From an uncultured Clostridia bacterium (GTDB lineage: Bacteria > Bacillota > Clostridia > Christensenellales > UBA1242), in NCBI GenBank assembly GCA_934747385.1, contig CAKVGK010000001.1:1-64000 (forward strand): a stretch of DNA of 64,000 bases, read 5' to 3'. The notes beneath the pieces were generated by a model. The model was not told where the DNA came from and did no database searches. It was given only the letters and a program-made list of their open reading frames with translations. The position numbers were made by a program, and so were the translations under genes. Of this stretch, positions 32,090-42,264 are shown piece by piece (position 1 is the first letter of the stretch; every line of letters starts with the position of its first letter).

Positions 32090-34114
32090 TTATTTTTTAA
32101 ATCTTTTAAAGATTACGCCAGAGACAATTAATCCAACACCACTGAAAGACAACACAATTGTCAAAGTTAATATAATAATAAAGTTTTTTTGTTTATTTTT
32201 ATCTTGTTGATTTTCAGGTTTCTGTTGAGGAGCAGATTCCTCTGGTTCGGGATTAAGCCCAGGGCCTTCAGGTTGGGTTTGTTGTATTTGCAATGTAAAC
32301 AAAGCGGTCGTATTGTTAAAATTTATACAATCAGCCGCAACATAATTAGCATATTCTTGCATTAAATCTGACACAAGCCTGTCAGGATTTTGCCAAACCC
32401 AGCCAGCAGGTAATGCTATGTCTTTTAAATAAACAGCAGCAGGCTCAAATTTAATTAAATAACTTTCCACAATTGGTTTTTCTGCTTTTATTATTTCAAA
32501 ATACACTTTTTTAGTGCCATAATACAAATTTTTACCAGTTAACTCTGCATAAGCTTTGCCAGCGTTAACATTGTTGAAAAATTCAATTGTATAATCACTA
32601 TTTAAAATCAAGTCCTCTCCGTTTATATTCACTTTAAAATTTGGACAAATTTCACTGCCGGTATAAATTAAATCTGCAACAGTATTAACGTTTGCCGTTG
32701 ATATATCTTGTAGGGTTAAGCTTCTGTCTTTAAGTTTTGTGAATGCTTTAATACGAGCCGTTGTATACGACATTTTATCCCAACCATAATACGTCTTTTT
32801 ATACGATTCACTTTGACAAGTTGCCAAACGTATAACAGTACTACCTTGCCCTTGAACACTTACAACTACGGAAAAAAAACTATTATATGGCAACTCAATT
32901 TCCTTATCTAATAAAATCGTTTTATAACCTTGGAAATCGAAAATTTCACTGCCAGTTGCTGATAATGTGCCTGAAGTTGGGTCTTGAAAATTAGTCAAAT
33001 TAGTATAAACTTGAACATTGCAGGTTATGTTAGTTCCCACCACCCCAACATTTACAGCTTTTATAAATTCTGCTTGAGTTGAGCTTGATTTTTTAGCTTT
33101 ATAAATATTAGCAGCAGTGGTTACATTTTGAGAATAGTTAAGCCCCTCGTCGAATAAATAATCATAAAAATAATTATAATCATAATTTTGCTTTTGCTCA
33201 AATTCAAAAGCATAAAGTCCTGTTGTTAAGCTATTATCATATGATAAATACAAATAAGGTAAATCCGAGTAACTGTTTTTAACTAGCCATCCACCATTTT
33301 GTTTTGCTCCGTTTGGCTTAAAGTTTGAAGCAGCAATATTATCATCCCAACCAATTAAAGTACAAGCATGTGGACTTGAATAACTTCCTGTTTCGTTTTT
33401 TGGATTATAATAGTAATAATTATGCAAATTATTGTAAGAATAACTAACTGCCCCATATTTAATTATGGCTTTTTTGACCTCTAAAATGAGTTGTTCCTTT
33501 GAAAGACTGGAATTGTAAATATTTATTGAATTTTTTAATTTATATTCACAATTTTCAAAAGAATTAGTATTTGCGCTTAAACTAGATTTAATTGGACCAC
33601 ACCACTGAGAAAATAATGTTTCGGCATAAGCAATATCTCCTGTTGCTGACAAAAAATCTGTATTTGAATAAACTGATGGATTGTTTTTTAAAGGGTCTTC
33701 ATTTCTATTAAATCTTGAATACGCCAATGCTGTTGGAGAAAGGGATAAGTTATCTTTGTTAACATTTTCATCAATTTGACCAGCCAAAACAGAGGCTTCA
33801 GCAATTGCTATACTAGTGTATGCCCAACACAGGTTTGTTCCACCTTGATCTTTAACTGATGTTATATAGTTTTTGGTTCTACCATCATAACTTGCTGGCA
33901 AATTTGTCAATTGGTTAACGTTGTTTAATAAATATTCTTTTGAACTATTTGTACTGCACAATTGAGTATCAGATTTTTTTTCACAAATGGACGAGTTAAG
34001 TTGATGAAAATCAACCAACCTTTTGTCACAATTAAATTTGCAAAAAAACATTCCACAATAAGTTGATAAAACACAAAATAAAATTGATAATAAATGTTTA
34101 AATATTGCCCTCAT
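32090..34114 (-). CDS. Membrane-anchored papain-like (C1) surface protease
   Basis: A 674-aa exported protein. After a signal peptide (residues 1-25), the peptidase has SYDGRT.. the oxyanion/catalytic QGGTNLCWAYTS (Cys, about residue 95), the catalytic histidine in PHACTLIGWDD and the asparagine in GGWLVKNSYSD. A lectin-like beta domain of the type found after bacterial C1A peptidases follows (about 310-440), then an MBG-like domain (YTGSEICPNFKVNI to FEIIKAEKP), a Pro/Glu/Gln linker and a C-terminal helix (IIILTLTIVLSFSGVGLIVSG) with a basic end. The protease probably acts at the cell surface. No sorting signal is present. It has no ribosome site; an excellent promoter lies directly before the ATG. 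Confidence 0.88.
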   Translation of the reverse strand: MRAIFKHLLSILFCVLSTYCGMFFCKFNCDKRLVDFHQLNSSICEKKSDTQLCSTNSSKEYLLNNVNQLTNLPASYDGRTKNYITSVKDQGGTNLCWAYTSIAIAEASVLAGQIDENVNKDNLSLSPTALAYSRFNRNEDPLKNNPSVYSNTDFLSATGDIAYAETLFSQWCGPIKSSLSANTNSFENCEYKLKNSINIYNSSLSKEQLILEVKKAIIKYGAVSYSYNNLHNYYYYNPKNETGSYSSPHACTLIGWDDNIAASNFKPNGAKQNGGWLVKNSYSDLPYLYLSYDNSLTTGLYAFEFEQKQNYDYNYFYDYLFDEGLNYSQNVTTAANIYKAKKSSSTQAEFIKAVNVGVVGTNITCNVQVYTNLTNFQDPTSGTLSATGSEIFDFQGYKTILLDKEIELPYNSFFSVVVSVQGQGSTVIRLATCQSESYKKTYYGWDKMSYTTARIKAFTKLKDRSLTLQDISTANVNTVADLIYTGSEICPNFKVNINGEDLILNSDYTIEFFNNVNAGKAYAELTGKNLYYGTKKVYFEIIKAEKPIVESYLIKFEPAAVYLKDIALPAGWVWQNPDRLVSDLMQEYANYVAADCINFNNTTALFTLQIQQTQPEGPGLNPEPEESAPQQKPENQQDKNKQKNFIIILTLTIVLSFSGVGLIVSGVIFKRFKK

Positions 34115-34120
34115 AGATTT

Positions 34121-34150
34121 ATTGTAGCATATTTGTGCATTAAATATCAA
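34121..34150 (-). promoter_or_regulatory. SigA promoter abutting the protease start codon
   Basis: Minus strand TTGATA (34145-34150), 18 bp, TG-C-TACAAT (34121-34126), then 6 bp to the ATG: predicted leaderless mRNA. Confidence 0.65.
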
Positions 34151-34199
34151 TTTTTACAAACAAAATATTAATTCTTAAAAGCACTCATTTAAAATGTAT

Positions 34200-34234
34200 A
34201 AAAAAAGAACGAGAGGGTTAATCTCGTTCTTTTT
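34200..34234. terminator. Terminator downstream of 16S rRNA
   Basis: AGAACGAGA pairs with TCTCGTTCT, with seven A on the left (T tract for the minus strand). It lies about 135 bp after the 16S 3' end. Confidence 0.85.
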
Positions 34235-34363
34235 ATTATTTATATCTCAACTTCAAAGGTACATCACGTTTTCTGTTCCCATATTTTTTTAACGAGTGTT
34301 ATGTTCACTCACACTATTCAAGATAACTTTAAGTTATCAAGTCGACTTTAAAGATATGCTCTT

Positions 34364-35935
<1,572 letters not shown>

Positions 35936-36160
35936 TGGTATTGAAAATTTATCTTACGATAAACAAACAATCTTTGTAAATACCTTGCTCATTAAGCTTG
36001 GCTAATTTTCGTTGTTCAAAAAACTTGGAATTGGCAGAAACTTTTGTTCAAATTTCTTACCATAGTACCTATTAAGATATAAATTGTTCTAACAAACCTA
36101 ATCGGTTTGGCTCCTGAATTTGAACACATTACTGTGCCCCTTTATTTCAAGTGCAAGATT

Positions 36161-36189
36161 AAGATACCACATTTAAAATCTTTTGTCAA
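36161..36189 (-). promoter_or_regulatory. Promoter of the 16S rRNA gene
   Basis: Minus strand TTGACA (36184-36189), 17 bp, TATCTT (36161-36166). It gives a leader of about 220 nt before the mature 5' end. No second promoter of similar quality was seen. Confidence 0.75.
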
Positions 36190-36545
36190 CAGTTTTTTCA
36201 AAACTTTTTTCAAAATTTTTAAACTTTTTTTGAAAATTTAATAAAATCTTCAAATTGCTCTTAAAAAATGCCTTTTTAATTCAAAAGCATTCGTATAATA
36301 ACACACTATAAAACAATTGTCAAAGGTTTTTGCAAAAAAAATTACAAAATTTTTAAATTTTTTTGTTTTTTTTGTTTTTCCTTGTAAAAAAAGCAAATTT
36401 GGCGATTTTTACAACCTTCAGCCTCACCACCCCCCCCCTCGCGGCAATTTAAGGTTTTTAAAAAAAGCATATGAGTTTCAATTTCATATGCTTTATGCCT
36501 ATATATAATAAGGATATAATTTTTTGTTTTAGTTTGCCCTCAAAA
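36190..36545. other. Gene-free spacer upstream of 16S
   Basis: AT-rich. It holds a terminator for the minus-strand gene at 36546 (GCATATGA with TCATATGC and T tract, 36460-36494) and a run of nine C at 36430-36438, unusual in such AT-rich DNA. No credible gene. Confidence 0.6.
36460..36494 (-). terminator. Terminator of the 36546 repeat-protein gene
   Basis: Minus-strand GCATATGA pairs with TCATATGC, followed by seven T. Confidence 0.82.
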
Positions 36546-38408
36546 CTATTCTGTTGGAATGTTTTTAAGCAGTTCGTCGATTGTGCAATTTCCAAGCACA
36601 ATGTCTGTGCCTTTAATTTTCTTAGTTAAGTCAACAGTGCTGCCAATAACTCCTGCTGCTTGCAACTGACTTAATGTTTTTGCGTTTGTGCCAGTAAAGA
36701 TTTTTGAAATCTCATTACTTAATTCTGTTACGCGCTTTTCCACGTCAATCAAGGACAAAACACCTTTTATTTCTTCACCTGCGTCGTAACTGCCATTTTT
36801 GTTGTCATCCTTATAATAAATGGTTGAGCCTGCGTTTTCATATTTAACATAATCAAGCGCTTCATATATTGCCAAACTGTTGATTGTTGTTGGCAAGTTT
36901 TTGATTGTGGCGTTTTTCTTTACAATTGTTGCCATAATGCCAGTGATTGGGTTGCCATTTTTGTCCGTTACTGTGCCGCCTGAAATAGTGTAGTCCATAA
37001 CGTCAGCCAAAGTTAAGCCGTCAATTTTAGTTTGCAATCCTGTGCTTAGTTCACTAATTTTAAGGTCAGCAATCGCTTTAAGTACGCCTTTAACTTGATT
37101 GCCGTCTTTGTCTGTAACATTGCTGCCTGAAATTGTGAAATCTAACACGTCTGCAATTTGCATGTCATCAATCCTTGATTGCAACTGCTCGCCCATGTTG
37201 CCAACAGTCAAATCTGCAATTGCTTTAAGCACTCCTTTAACAGGGTTGCCATTTTTGTCCGTTACTGTGCCGCCTGAAATAGTGTAGTCCAAAATGTCGG
37301 CAATTGTGGTTGATTTGATATCATTTGAAAGTGAGCCAACAGTGTAGCCCGCAATTTTGCCCATTATGCCAGCAACCTCTGTGCCGTTATCGTAATATTT
37401 GCCGGCGCTAAATGTGTAATTAAGCACTTCATAAACTTTCATGGCCTGAATTGTGTCTTCCAAAGTGTTCAATTCGTTAACTTTTTTCTTGGCAAATGTT
37501 GCAATTGCACCTGTCACCTCGGTTTTCACGCCGTCAACAAGTTTATAAACTTTCTTGTTTTCGTTCTCGCCCTCAATTGTGTAATCCAAAAAATCTGCAA
37601 GATACATGTTGTCAATTACATTGCCAAGTTCGTTGATTGTTTTTACTGCTTTTTCAGCTTCGGTTATTTTAATAATGCTTGGTAAAGTAACGCCAAACTT
37701 GTCTTCCAAACGCTTGATTGTCATGTTGTCGCCAATGTGAGTTACATACAATGGTAATCCTTGCAGCAATGGAATTTCTTTAAGTTCAAATTGCACTTTA
37801 TTGTCACTGTCTGGCATAATGCTAATGTCTTTAACTTTCACTTTGCCATCTTCAATGGTTGCAAATTCAACCACTTCAGTGCAGGCGCTGTTGGAATACA
37901 CCTTGTCGCCGTTAACAAAGCCTGATTTAACATACAAGGTCAGTTTATCGCTCAAAAGCTCGTTCATATCGCCAGAAGGAGTGTAAATTTCGCTTAATTC
38001 ATTGATGGAGACTTCGTTCAAAATATCATTTATTCCATCACCAATCTTATCAAGAGGTTTGGTTTTTAACTTTTCAATGTTGATGCCTTTGATTGTTTTT
38101 GGCAATTCGTAGCCAAAATCCTTTTCAAAATCTGCCAAAGTGTATTTGTCAGAATTGTTTGAGATATACAGTGCCTTGCTAACCGCTTGGCTTAATGTGA
38201 TTTTGTTAAGTTCCTCACTGCCCAAGTTTATATTCGTTTTGAAAGTGTTGTTAATCCACTGCGGTGTTGCTTTGTAATAAGCCAAAACACCAAGCCCAAC
38301 AACTGCAGCAATTCCAAGCAAAATGCCAACAAAGCTGCCCAAAAAGAATGGTCCAAGCCCGCTGCGGCGTTTATATTTTCTTTCAATTTCGCCAATTCGT
38401 TTTCCCAT
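36546..38408 (-). CDS. Membrane-anchored protein with six about-50-residue repeats
   Basis: A 620-aa protein with a basic start (KRIGEIERKYKRRSGLG), one membrane helix (about residues 22-46) and a long outside part, probably uncleaved. From about residue 265 it holds six repeats opening with LADxLDYTISG and closing with KGVLKAIADL; repeats 3-5 share TVTDKNGNPVKGV almost unchanged. The region before has irregular related units (LEDKFGVTLPSII, FEKDFGYELPKTI). No enzyme motif or sorting signal is seen. I do not know the family. Together with the giant protein at 46636 it shares the N-terminally anchored, repetitive, Thr/Asn-rich layout. AGGGG precedes the ATG. Confidence 0.8.
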   Translation of the reverse strand: MGKRIGEIERKYKRRSGLGPFFLGSFVGILLGIAAVVGLGVLAYYKATPQWINNTFKTNINLGSEELNKITLSQAVSKALYISNNSDKYTLADFEKDFGYELPKTIKGINIEKLKTKPLDKIGDGINDILNEVSINELSEIYTPSGDMNELLSDKLTLYVKSGFVNGDKVYSNSACTEVVEFATIEDGKVKVKDISIMPDSDNKVQFELKEIPLLQGLPLYVTHIGDNMTIKRLEDKFGVTLPSIIKITEAEKAVKTINELGNVIDNMYLADFLDYTIEGENENKKVYKLVDGVKTEVTGAIATFAKKKVNELNTLEDTIQAMKVYEVLNYTFSAGKYYDNGTEVAGIMGKIAGYTVGSLSNDIKSTTIADILDYTISGGTVTDKNGNPVKGVLKAIADLTVGNMGEQLQSRIDDMQIADVLDFTISGSNVTDKDGNQVKGVLKAIADLKISELSTGLQTKIDGLTLADVMDYTISGGTVTDKNGNPITGIMATIVKKNATIKNLPTTINSLAIYEALDYVKYENAGSTIYYKDDNKNGSYDAGEEIKGVLSLIDVEKRVTELSNEISKIFTGTNAKTLSQLQAAGVIGSTVDLTKKIKGTDIVLGNCTIDELLKNIPTE

Positions 38409-38423
38409 AACTATACCCCTCAA

Positions 38424-38901
38424 ATTTTAATTGTTTGGCAAACATTCAATTTGTTTAAACACAAACAATTTAAAGTTTCATTAACTTTATTATGTCACAA
38501 AAAAGCATAAAAAGAAAACAATTTTATGCTTAATTTTAAGTTTTACTGTCAAATTTTGAATAATTGCATTTTCAACAAAATATTTGTTACAACATTAAAA
38601 AAGATACTCTCGGCACAAATGCCTCGATATACGAGCTCGTAAACTCGCTTTTCATATACCGGCTATCGCTCGGTATGACAGCGTCGCAGCACGCTTTTAT
38701 GCTTGGTTGCAACGCAAACATAAACAACAGTACCCCACACAAAACGAATATTTTGAAGGGGTTAAGTAATAGGCAAACAAAAGGCGAGCATTTGCGTTAA
38801 GCAAATCCGCAAAAGTGCAGCCTACAACGTGGCTGCTCCTTGACCCCAACAAACCCATTTTATTTGGCTTTGTCGTGGACCCCTTAATGCTGAGTGTATC
38901 T
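38424..38901. repeat. Intergenic mosaic of palindromic repeats with copy C
   Basis: No gene. 38620-38670 holds TATACGAGCTCGTAAACTCG and CATATACCGG, related to 12764-12795. 38660-38700 has GCTATCGCTCGGTATGACAGCG. 38790-38890 (minus) is copy C of the family at 3564 and 3688, with hairpins GCAGCC-GGCTGC and ACAAA-TTTGT. Reading frames here are chance products of the repeats. Confidence 0.55.
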
Positions 38902-39243
38902 TTAAATTATCACAATGCTGCAGCCGGGATTGAGCAAATACAATTCCCTATCCGCCAGCAAATCTGGGCAATAATTGATTGCAATTTTGCGAACAATGTT
39001 ACGCTCTGTCCAATTGTCGCAACATACAAAATCCTCAATTTTACCATGGTTTTTAAGGTTTTGGCACTCTCGCAAAAATTCACGCTTGATTGCCCCACCC
39101 ACACCATGACTGCCATAGCCATGTATAACTTTCATCACTTTAAAACCGCCAATGCGGCAGGCGTCCACCTCAACCAAAAATTCAGCAATAGCTTGCTTAA
39201 CAGTCTGCTTGTCACTTTTAATGTCAATAGTTACCAATTTCAT
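38902..39243 (-). CDS. Stand-alone Smr-domain protein
   Basis: A 113-aa protein consisting of little more than an Smr (small MutS-related) domain: the strand MKLVTIDIK, the helix TVKQAIAEFLVEVDACRI, the hallmark VMKVIHGYGSHGVGGAIK (HGxGxGxL-like) and a C-terminal strand. Smr domains in MutS2 or alone act as endonucleases or ribosome-associated RNases. The usual LDLHG motif before the first helix is replaced by TIDIK, so it may be divergent or inactive. It has no ribosome site; a TTGCAA-17-TATCAT promoter lies 7 bp before the ATG. Divergent from the methyltransferase gene. Confidence 0.78.
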   Translation of the reverse strand: MKLVTIDIKSDKQTVKQAIAEFLVEVDACRIGGFKVMKVIHGYGSHGVGGAIKREFLRECQNLKNHGKIEDFVCCDNWTERNIVRKIAINYCPDLLADRELYLLNPGCSIVII

Positions 39244-39250
39244 ACTGATT

Positions 39251-39279
39251 ATGATAGCTCATTTTAAAACTTGTTGCAA
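39251..39279 (-). promoter_or_regulatory. SigA promoter abutting the Smr start codon
   Basis: Minus strand TTGCAA (39274-39279), 17 bp, TATCAT (39251-39256), then 7 bp to the ATG: predicted leaderless mRNA. Confidence 0.6.
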
Positions 39280-39357
39280 ATAATTTGGACAAACAATCAT
39301 AAAAAAGATTGCTTAAAAACTATTTCTGTGCTACTCTCTATTCGGGGAGGTTTATCT

Positions 39358-40008
39358 ATGCTTGAAAAAATGGGCGATTTTTTTAATAACCGCAAAGATG
39401 GATATGAAGATCATCAACTTAATTGTATTGAAGGGGCAAATGAATTTTTGCAATTTTCTGCTGAACAACTGCCAACAGAACCAAACACCAAAGTTTTAGA
39501 TTTGGGTTGTGGCACAGGGCTTGAATTGGATTATTATTTTAAAATAAATCCAACTGCAAATGTAACTGGAATTGATTTAGCAGCCGGCATGCTTGACATT
39601 TTAAAACAAAAATTTACGGGCAAAAATTTAAGACTAATCTGTGGCTCATATTTTGATTTACCATTTGAAGAAAATTTTTATGACGCAGCAATTTCTGTTG
39701 AGTCATTGCACCACTTCACTGCCGCAGAAAAAACGCCACTTTATACAAAACTTTACAAATCTCTTAAAAAAGGTGGTTATTTTGTGTTAACTGATTATTT
39801 TGCACCAACCGACGAGTACGAACAAAATTTGCGCAATGAATACATTAAACTCAAAGCCGACCAAGGCATCAAAGATGATGAATTTTATCATTTTGACACA
39901 CCTTTAACGGTTGCTCATGAAATAGATTGCTTAAAAGAAGCCGGATTTAAAAACATTAAAGAAATTAAAAATTGGGAAGCAACCCACACCATTATTGCGA
40001 CAAAGTAA
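39358..40008 (+). CDS. Class I SAM-dependent methyltransferase
   Basis: A 216-aa methyltransferase. Motif I is VLDLGCGTGLEL (about residue 50), the acidic ribose-binding residue lies in VTGIDLAAGML, motif II in FYDAAISVESLHHF and motif III in LKKGGYFVLTDYF. The substrate is unknown; the small-molecule (UbiE/BioC-like) type is the nearest impression. GGGGAGG precedes the ATG at 39358. A small in-frame extension upstream has no ribosome site. Its terminator is shared with the duplicated clpX tail, converging from the other strand. Confidence 0.88.
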   Translation: MLEKMGDFFNNRKDGYEDHQLNCIEGANEFLQFSAEQLPTEPNTKVLDLGCGTGLELDYYFKINPTANVTGIDLAAGMLDILKQKFTGKNLRLICGSYFDLPFEENFYDAAISVESLHHFTAAEKTPLYTKLYKSLKKGGYFVLTDYFAPTDEYEQNLRNEYIKLKADQGIKDDEFYHFDTPLTVAHEIDCLKEAGFKNIKEIKNWEATHTIIATK

Positions 40009-40017
40009 ACACACGAT

Positions 40018-40047
40018 TGAAAAAGACAGCGATTATGCTGTCTTTTT
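40018..40047. terminator. Bidirectional terminator with a stop codon in its loop
   Basis: AAAGACAGC pairs with GCTGTCTTT, with A and T tracts. On the minus strand the TAA of the clpX tail fragment (40033-40035) is in the loop, as at 40160-40190. Confidence 0.88.
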
Positions 40048-40160
40048 ATGTGTTTTTGCCCTACCATTATCATATATTATTTCAGGCTTACCCTTTTTTA
40101 ATATAAAATCTTCAGTTACGATTATCTTCTTTATATTCTCTTCAAAATGAACGCTATACA
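40033..40160 (-). pseudogene. Second 3' tail of clpX
   Basis: 40076-40160 repeats 40218-40302 (inside clpX) with 3 differences in 85 bp, all synonymous. It encodes YSVHFEENIKKIIVTEDF and ILKKGKPEII, then a diverged end YDNGRAKTHKKTA and stop, against YEKSKIASHKKSA in the true gene. No start or ATPase part exists, so it is an orphan tail, probably left by recombination with a related clpX allele. Confidence 0.88.
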
Positions 40161-40190
40161 AAAAAAATCCGCTTTTAGGCAGATTTTTTG
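40160..40190 (-). terminator. Terminator of clpX
   Basis: Minus-strand AAATCTGCC pairs with GCGGATTT (mismatch in the middle), followed by eight T. The clpX stop codon (40175-40177) lies in the loop. Confidence 0.8.
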
Positions 40191-41455
40191 TGTGACGCTA
40201 TTTTGCTTTTTTCGTAAATTATTTCAGGCTTACCCTTTTTTAATATAAAATCCTCTGTTACGATTATCTTCTTTATATTCTCCTCAAAATGAACGCTATA
40301 CATAACATCAAGCATACGCTCTTCCAAGATTGTGCGAAGCCCACGTGCGCCAGTTTTAAGTTCAATGGCACGTCTTGCAACTGCCTTGATGGCTTTTGGG
40401 TCAAAACTCAAATCTATGCCGTCCATTTTAAACATTTGAACATATTGTTTTGTTATTGCATTTTTAGGTTCAACCAAAATACGTTCCAAAGCGGACTCGT
40501 CCAAGCTGTCTAAAGTTGCAACAATTGGCAAGCGTCCAACAAATTCCGGAATCATGCCAAATTTGATAAGGTCTTGAGGTTGAATATCTTCAAATTTATT
40601 TATACTTTCAGCCTGCTGTTTGCTTTTGATTTCCATACCAAAACCCAACTGGCTTGTGCCTTTACGTTCGCTTATAATTTTGTCCAACCCCACAAAAGCG
40701 CCACCACAAATAAACAAAATGTTTGTTGTGTCAATCTTGATATTTTCCTGTTGAGGGTGTTTGCGTCCGCCCTGAGGTGGAACACTTGCAACCGTGCCTT
40801 CCAAAATTTTAAGCAAAGCTTGTTGCACACCTTCGCCACTGACGTCACGTGTGATTGAAACATTTTGTGTTTTACGGGCAATTTTGTCAATTTCGTCAAT
40901 ATAAATAATGCCGCGTTGAGCCTTTTCAATGTCGTAATCCGCATTTTGAATAAGTTTTAACAAAATGTTTTCAACGTCATCGCCAACATAACCTGCCTCA
41001 GTCAGTGCTGTTGCGTCGCTGCTGGCAAAAGGGACTTTAAGTGTTTTTGCTAAGGTTTTTGCAAGCAAGGTTTTGCCGCTACCGCTTGGCCCAACCAAAA
41101 GCACATTACTTTTTTCAAGTTCAATTTCGTCTTGAGCATTGTCTTTTTTAATCAAGTTATAATTGATTCGTTTATAATGGTTATAAACAGAAACAGCAAG
41201 GATTTTTTTAACCTCGTCCTGACCAATAATAAAATCATCAAGTTTTTGCTTAATTTCCTGTGGCTTTGGCAAATCTATAAATTGATTTGTTTCTTTTTCT
41301 GCCTGTTTTGTTTTGTGAGTGTAGTCCATCAAATCTCGGCAAATGTTTAAACAATCCTTGCAAATAAAGCAATCGCCTTCTGGATTGCTGATAATATCTG
41401 TGAGTTCACGTGCTGGACGTCCACAAAATGAACATATAGTTTCTATTTCTCTCAA
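40175..41455 (-). CDS. clpX: ClpX, AAA+ unfoldase of the ClpXP protease
   Basis: A 426-aa ATPase that unfolds substrates and feeds them to ClpP. The zinc-binding domain has CSFCGR and CFICKDCLNIC; Walker A is GPSGSGKTLLAKTLA, the pore loop AGYVGDDVE, Walker B IIYIDEIDKIA, RDVSGEGVQQALLK is the sensor/pore-2 segment, and GAFVGLDKII, RGTSQLGFG (ClpP-binding loop IGF reads LGF) and GARGLRTILEE follow. The start is a TTG at 41455 with GGGGGA 5 bp upstream, since no ATG fits before the zinc domain. It lies after tig-clpP but with a terminator between, so it can be expressed separately. The 3' end is duplicated downstream. Confidence 0.96.
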   Translation of the reverse strand: MREIETICSFCGRPARELTDIISNPEGDCFICKDCLNICRDLMDYTHKTKQAEKETNQFIDLPKPQEIKQKLDDFIIGQDEVKKILAVSVYNHYKRINYNLIKKDNAQDEIELEKSNVLLVGPSGSGKTLLAKTLAKTLKVPFASSDATALTEAGYVGDDVENILLKLIQNADYDIEKAQRGIIYIDEIDKIARKTQNVSITRDVSGEGVQQALLKILEGTVASVPPQGGRKHPQQENIKIDTTNILFICGGAFVGLDKIISERKGTSQLGFGMEIKSKQQAESINKFEDIQPQDLIKFGMIPEFVGRLPIVATLDSLDESALERILVEPKNAITKQYVQMFKMDGIDLSFDPKAIKAVARRAIELKTGARGLRTILEERMLDVMYSVHFEENIKKIIVTEDFILKKGKPEIIYEKSKIASHKKSA

Positions 41456-41561
41456 ATTTTCCCCCAAATAATTTCTTTAATATATAATAGGTTAAATATG
41501 GCATATTATACCACAAGTAAATTTTAACACAAATTTTGCCAAACTTAACTTAAATTTGAAC

Positions 41562-41592
41562 AAAAAATGCAGAACTCAGGTCTGCATTTTAA
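41562..41592 (-). terminator. Terminator of tig-clpP
   Basis: Minus-strand AAATGCAGA pairs with TCTGCATTT around CCTGAGT, followed by six T. Confidence 0.88.
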
Positions 41593-41596
41593 AATT

Positions 41597-42175
41597 TTAA
41601 CGTTTGCTAAAAATTTTGTCCACCAAACCATATTTAACTGCTTGTTTTGCGTCAAGGAAGTTGTCCCTATCAGTGTCTTTTGCAATGGTGTCGATATCTT
41701 TACCAGTATTTTCAGCAAGAATTTTGTTCAAGTTTTCACGAGTTTTCTCAATGTGTTTTGCGTGAAGCATAATGTCGCTTGCCTGCCCTTGAGTTCCACC
41801 CAAAGGTTGGTGAATCATAACCTCACTGTGAGGCAAACAAACACGCTTGCCCTTTGCTCCACTGGACAAAATAACCGCTGCCATGCTTGCAGCCATACCA
41901 ATGCAGATGGTTGAGACATCGCATTTAATATATTGCATAGTGTCGTAAATTGCCATGCCGGCAGTAACGCTGCCACCTGGGCTGTTAATGTACATAAAAA
42001 TATCTTTATCTGGGTTTTTGCCTTCCAAGAAAATGAGTTGAGCAACAACTGTGTTTGCCGTTTGGTCATTTATTTCGCCAGTTAAAAACACAATTCTGTC
42101 TTCAAGGAGGCGGCTGTAAATATCGTAACTGCGTTCGTTGCTGCCAACTTGATCAATAACCATAGGAATTAACAT
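41597..42175 (-). CDS. clpP: ClpP, ATP-dependent protease proteolytic subunit
   Basis: A 192-aa serine protease that forms the degradation chamber. The start MLIPMVIDQVGSNERSYDIY is the usual ClpP N terminus; catalytic residues are Ser in GMAASMAAVILSS, His in EVMIHQPLGG and Asp in DTDRDNFLDA. GGAG precedes the ATG; an in-frame extension to 42226 is not supported. It follows tig by about 90 bp and is probably co-transcribed with it, the standard Clostridial order tig-clpP-clpX. Confidence 0.97.
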   Translation of the reverse strand: MLIPMVIDQVGSNERSYDIYSRLLEDRIVFLTGEINDQTANTVVAQLIFLEGKNPDKDIFMYINSPGGSVTAGMAIYDTMQYIKCDVSTICIGMAASMAAVILSSGAKGKRVCLPHSEVMIHQPLGGTQGQASDIMLHAKHIEKTRENLNKILAENTGKDIDTIAKDTDRDNFLDAKQAVKYGLVDKIFSKR

Positions 42176-42264
42176 AAAATCTCCTTCTGTTACCCATGCA
42201 GGGTGAATTTGGTAGGACAAAGCCAAACCAAAGGTTTAATACAATTTTTGCAAATTTAAAACAA

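Noticed and set aside
38564..39267. Two plus-strand reading frames of 78 and 150 codons
   Set aside because: The first lies wholly in palindromic repeats; the second is mostly antisense to the Smr gene, and neither has a ribosome site or protein-like composition.
42209..42240. Further copy of the intergenic two-hairpin repeat before clpP
   Set aside because: Only about 20 bases around GACAAAGCCAAACC resemble the family; the rest does not align.
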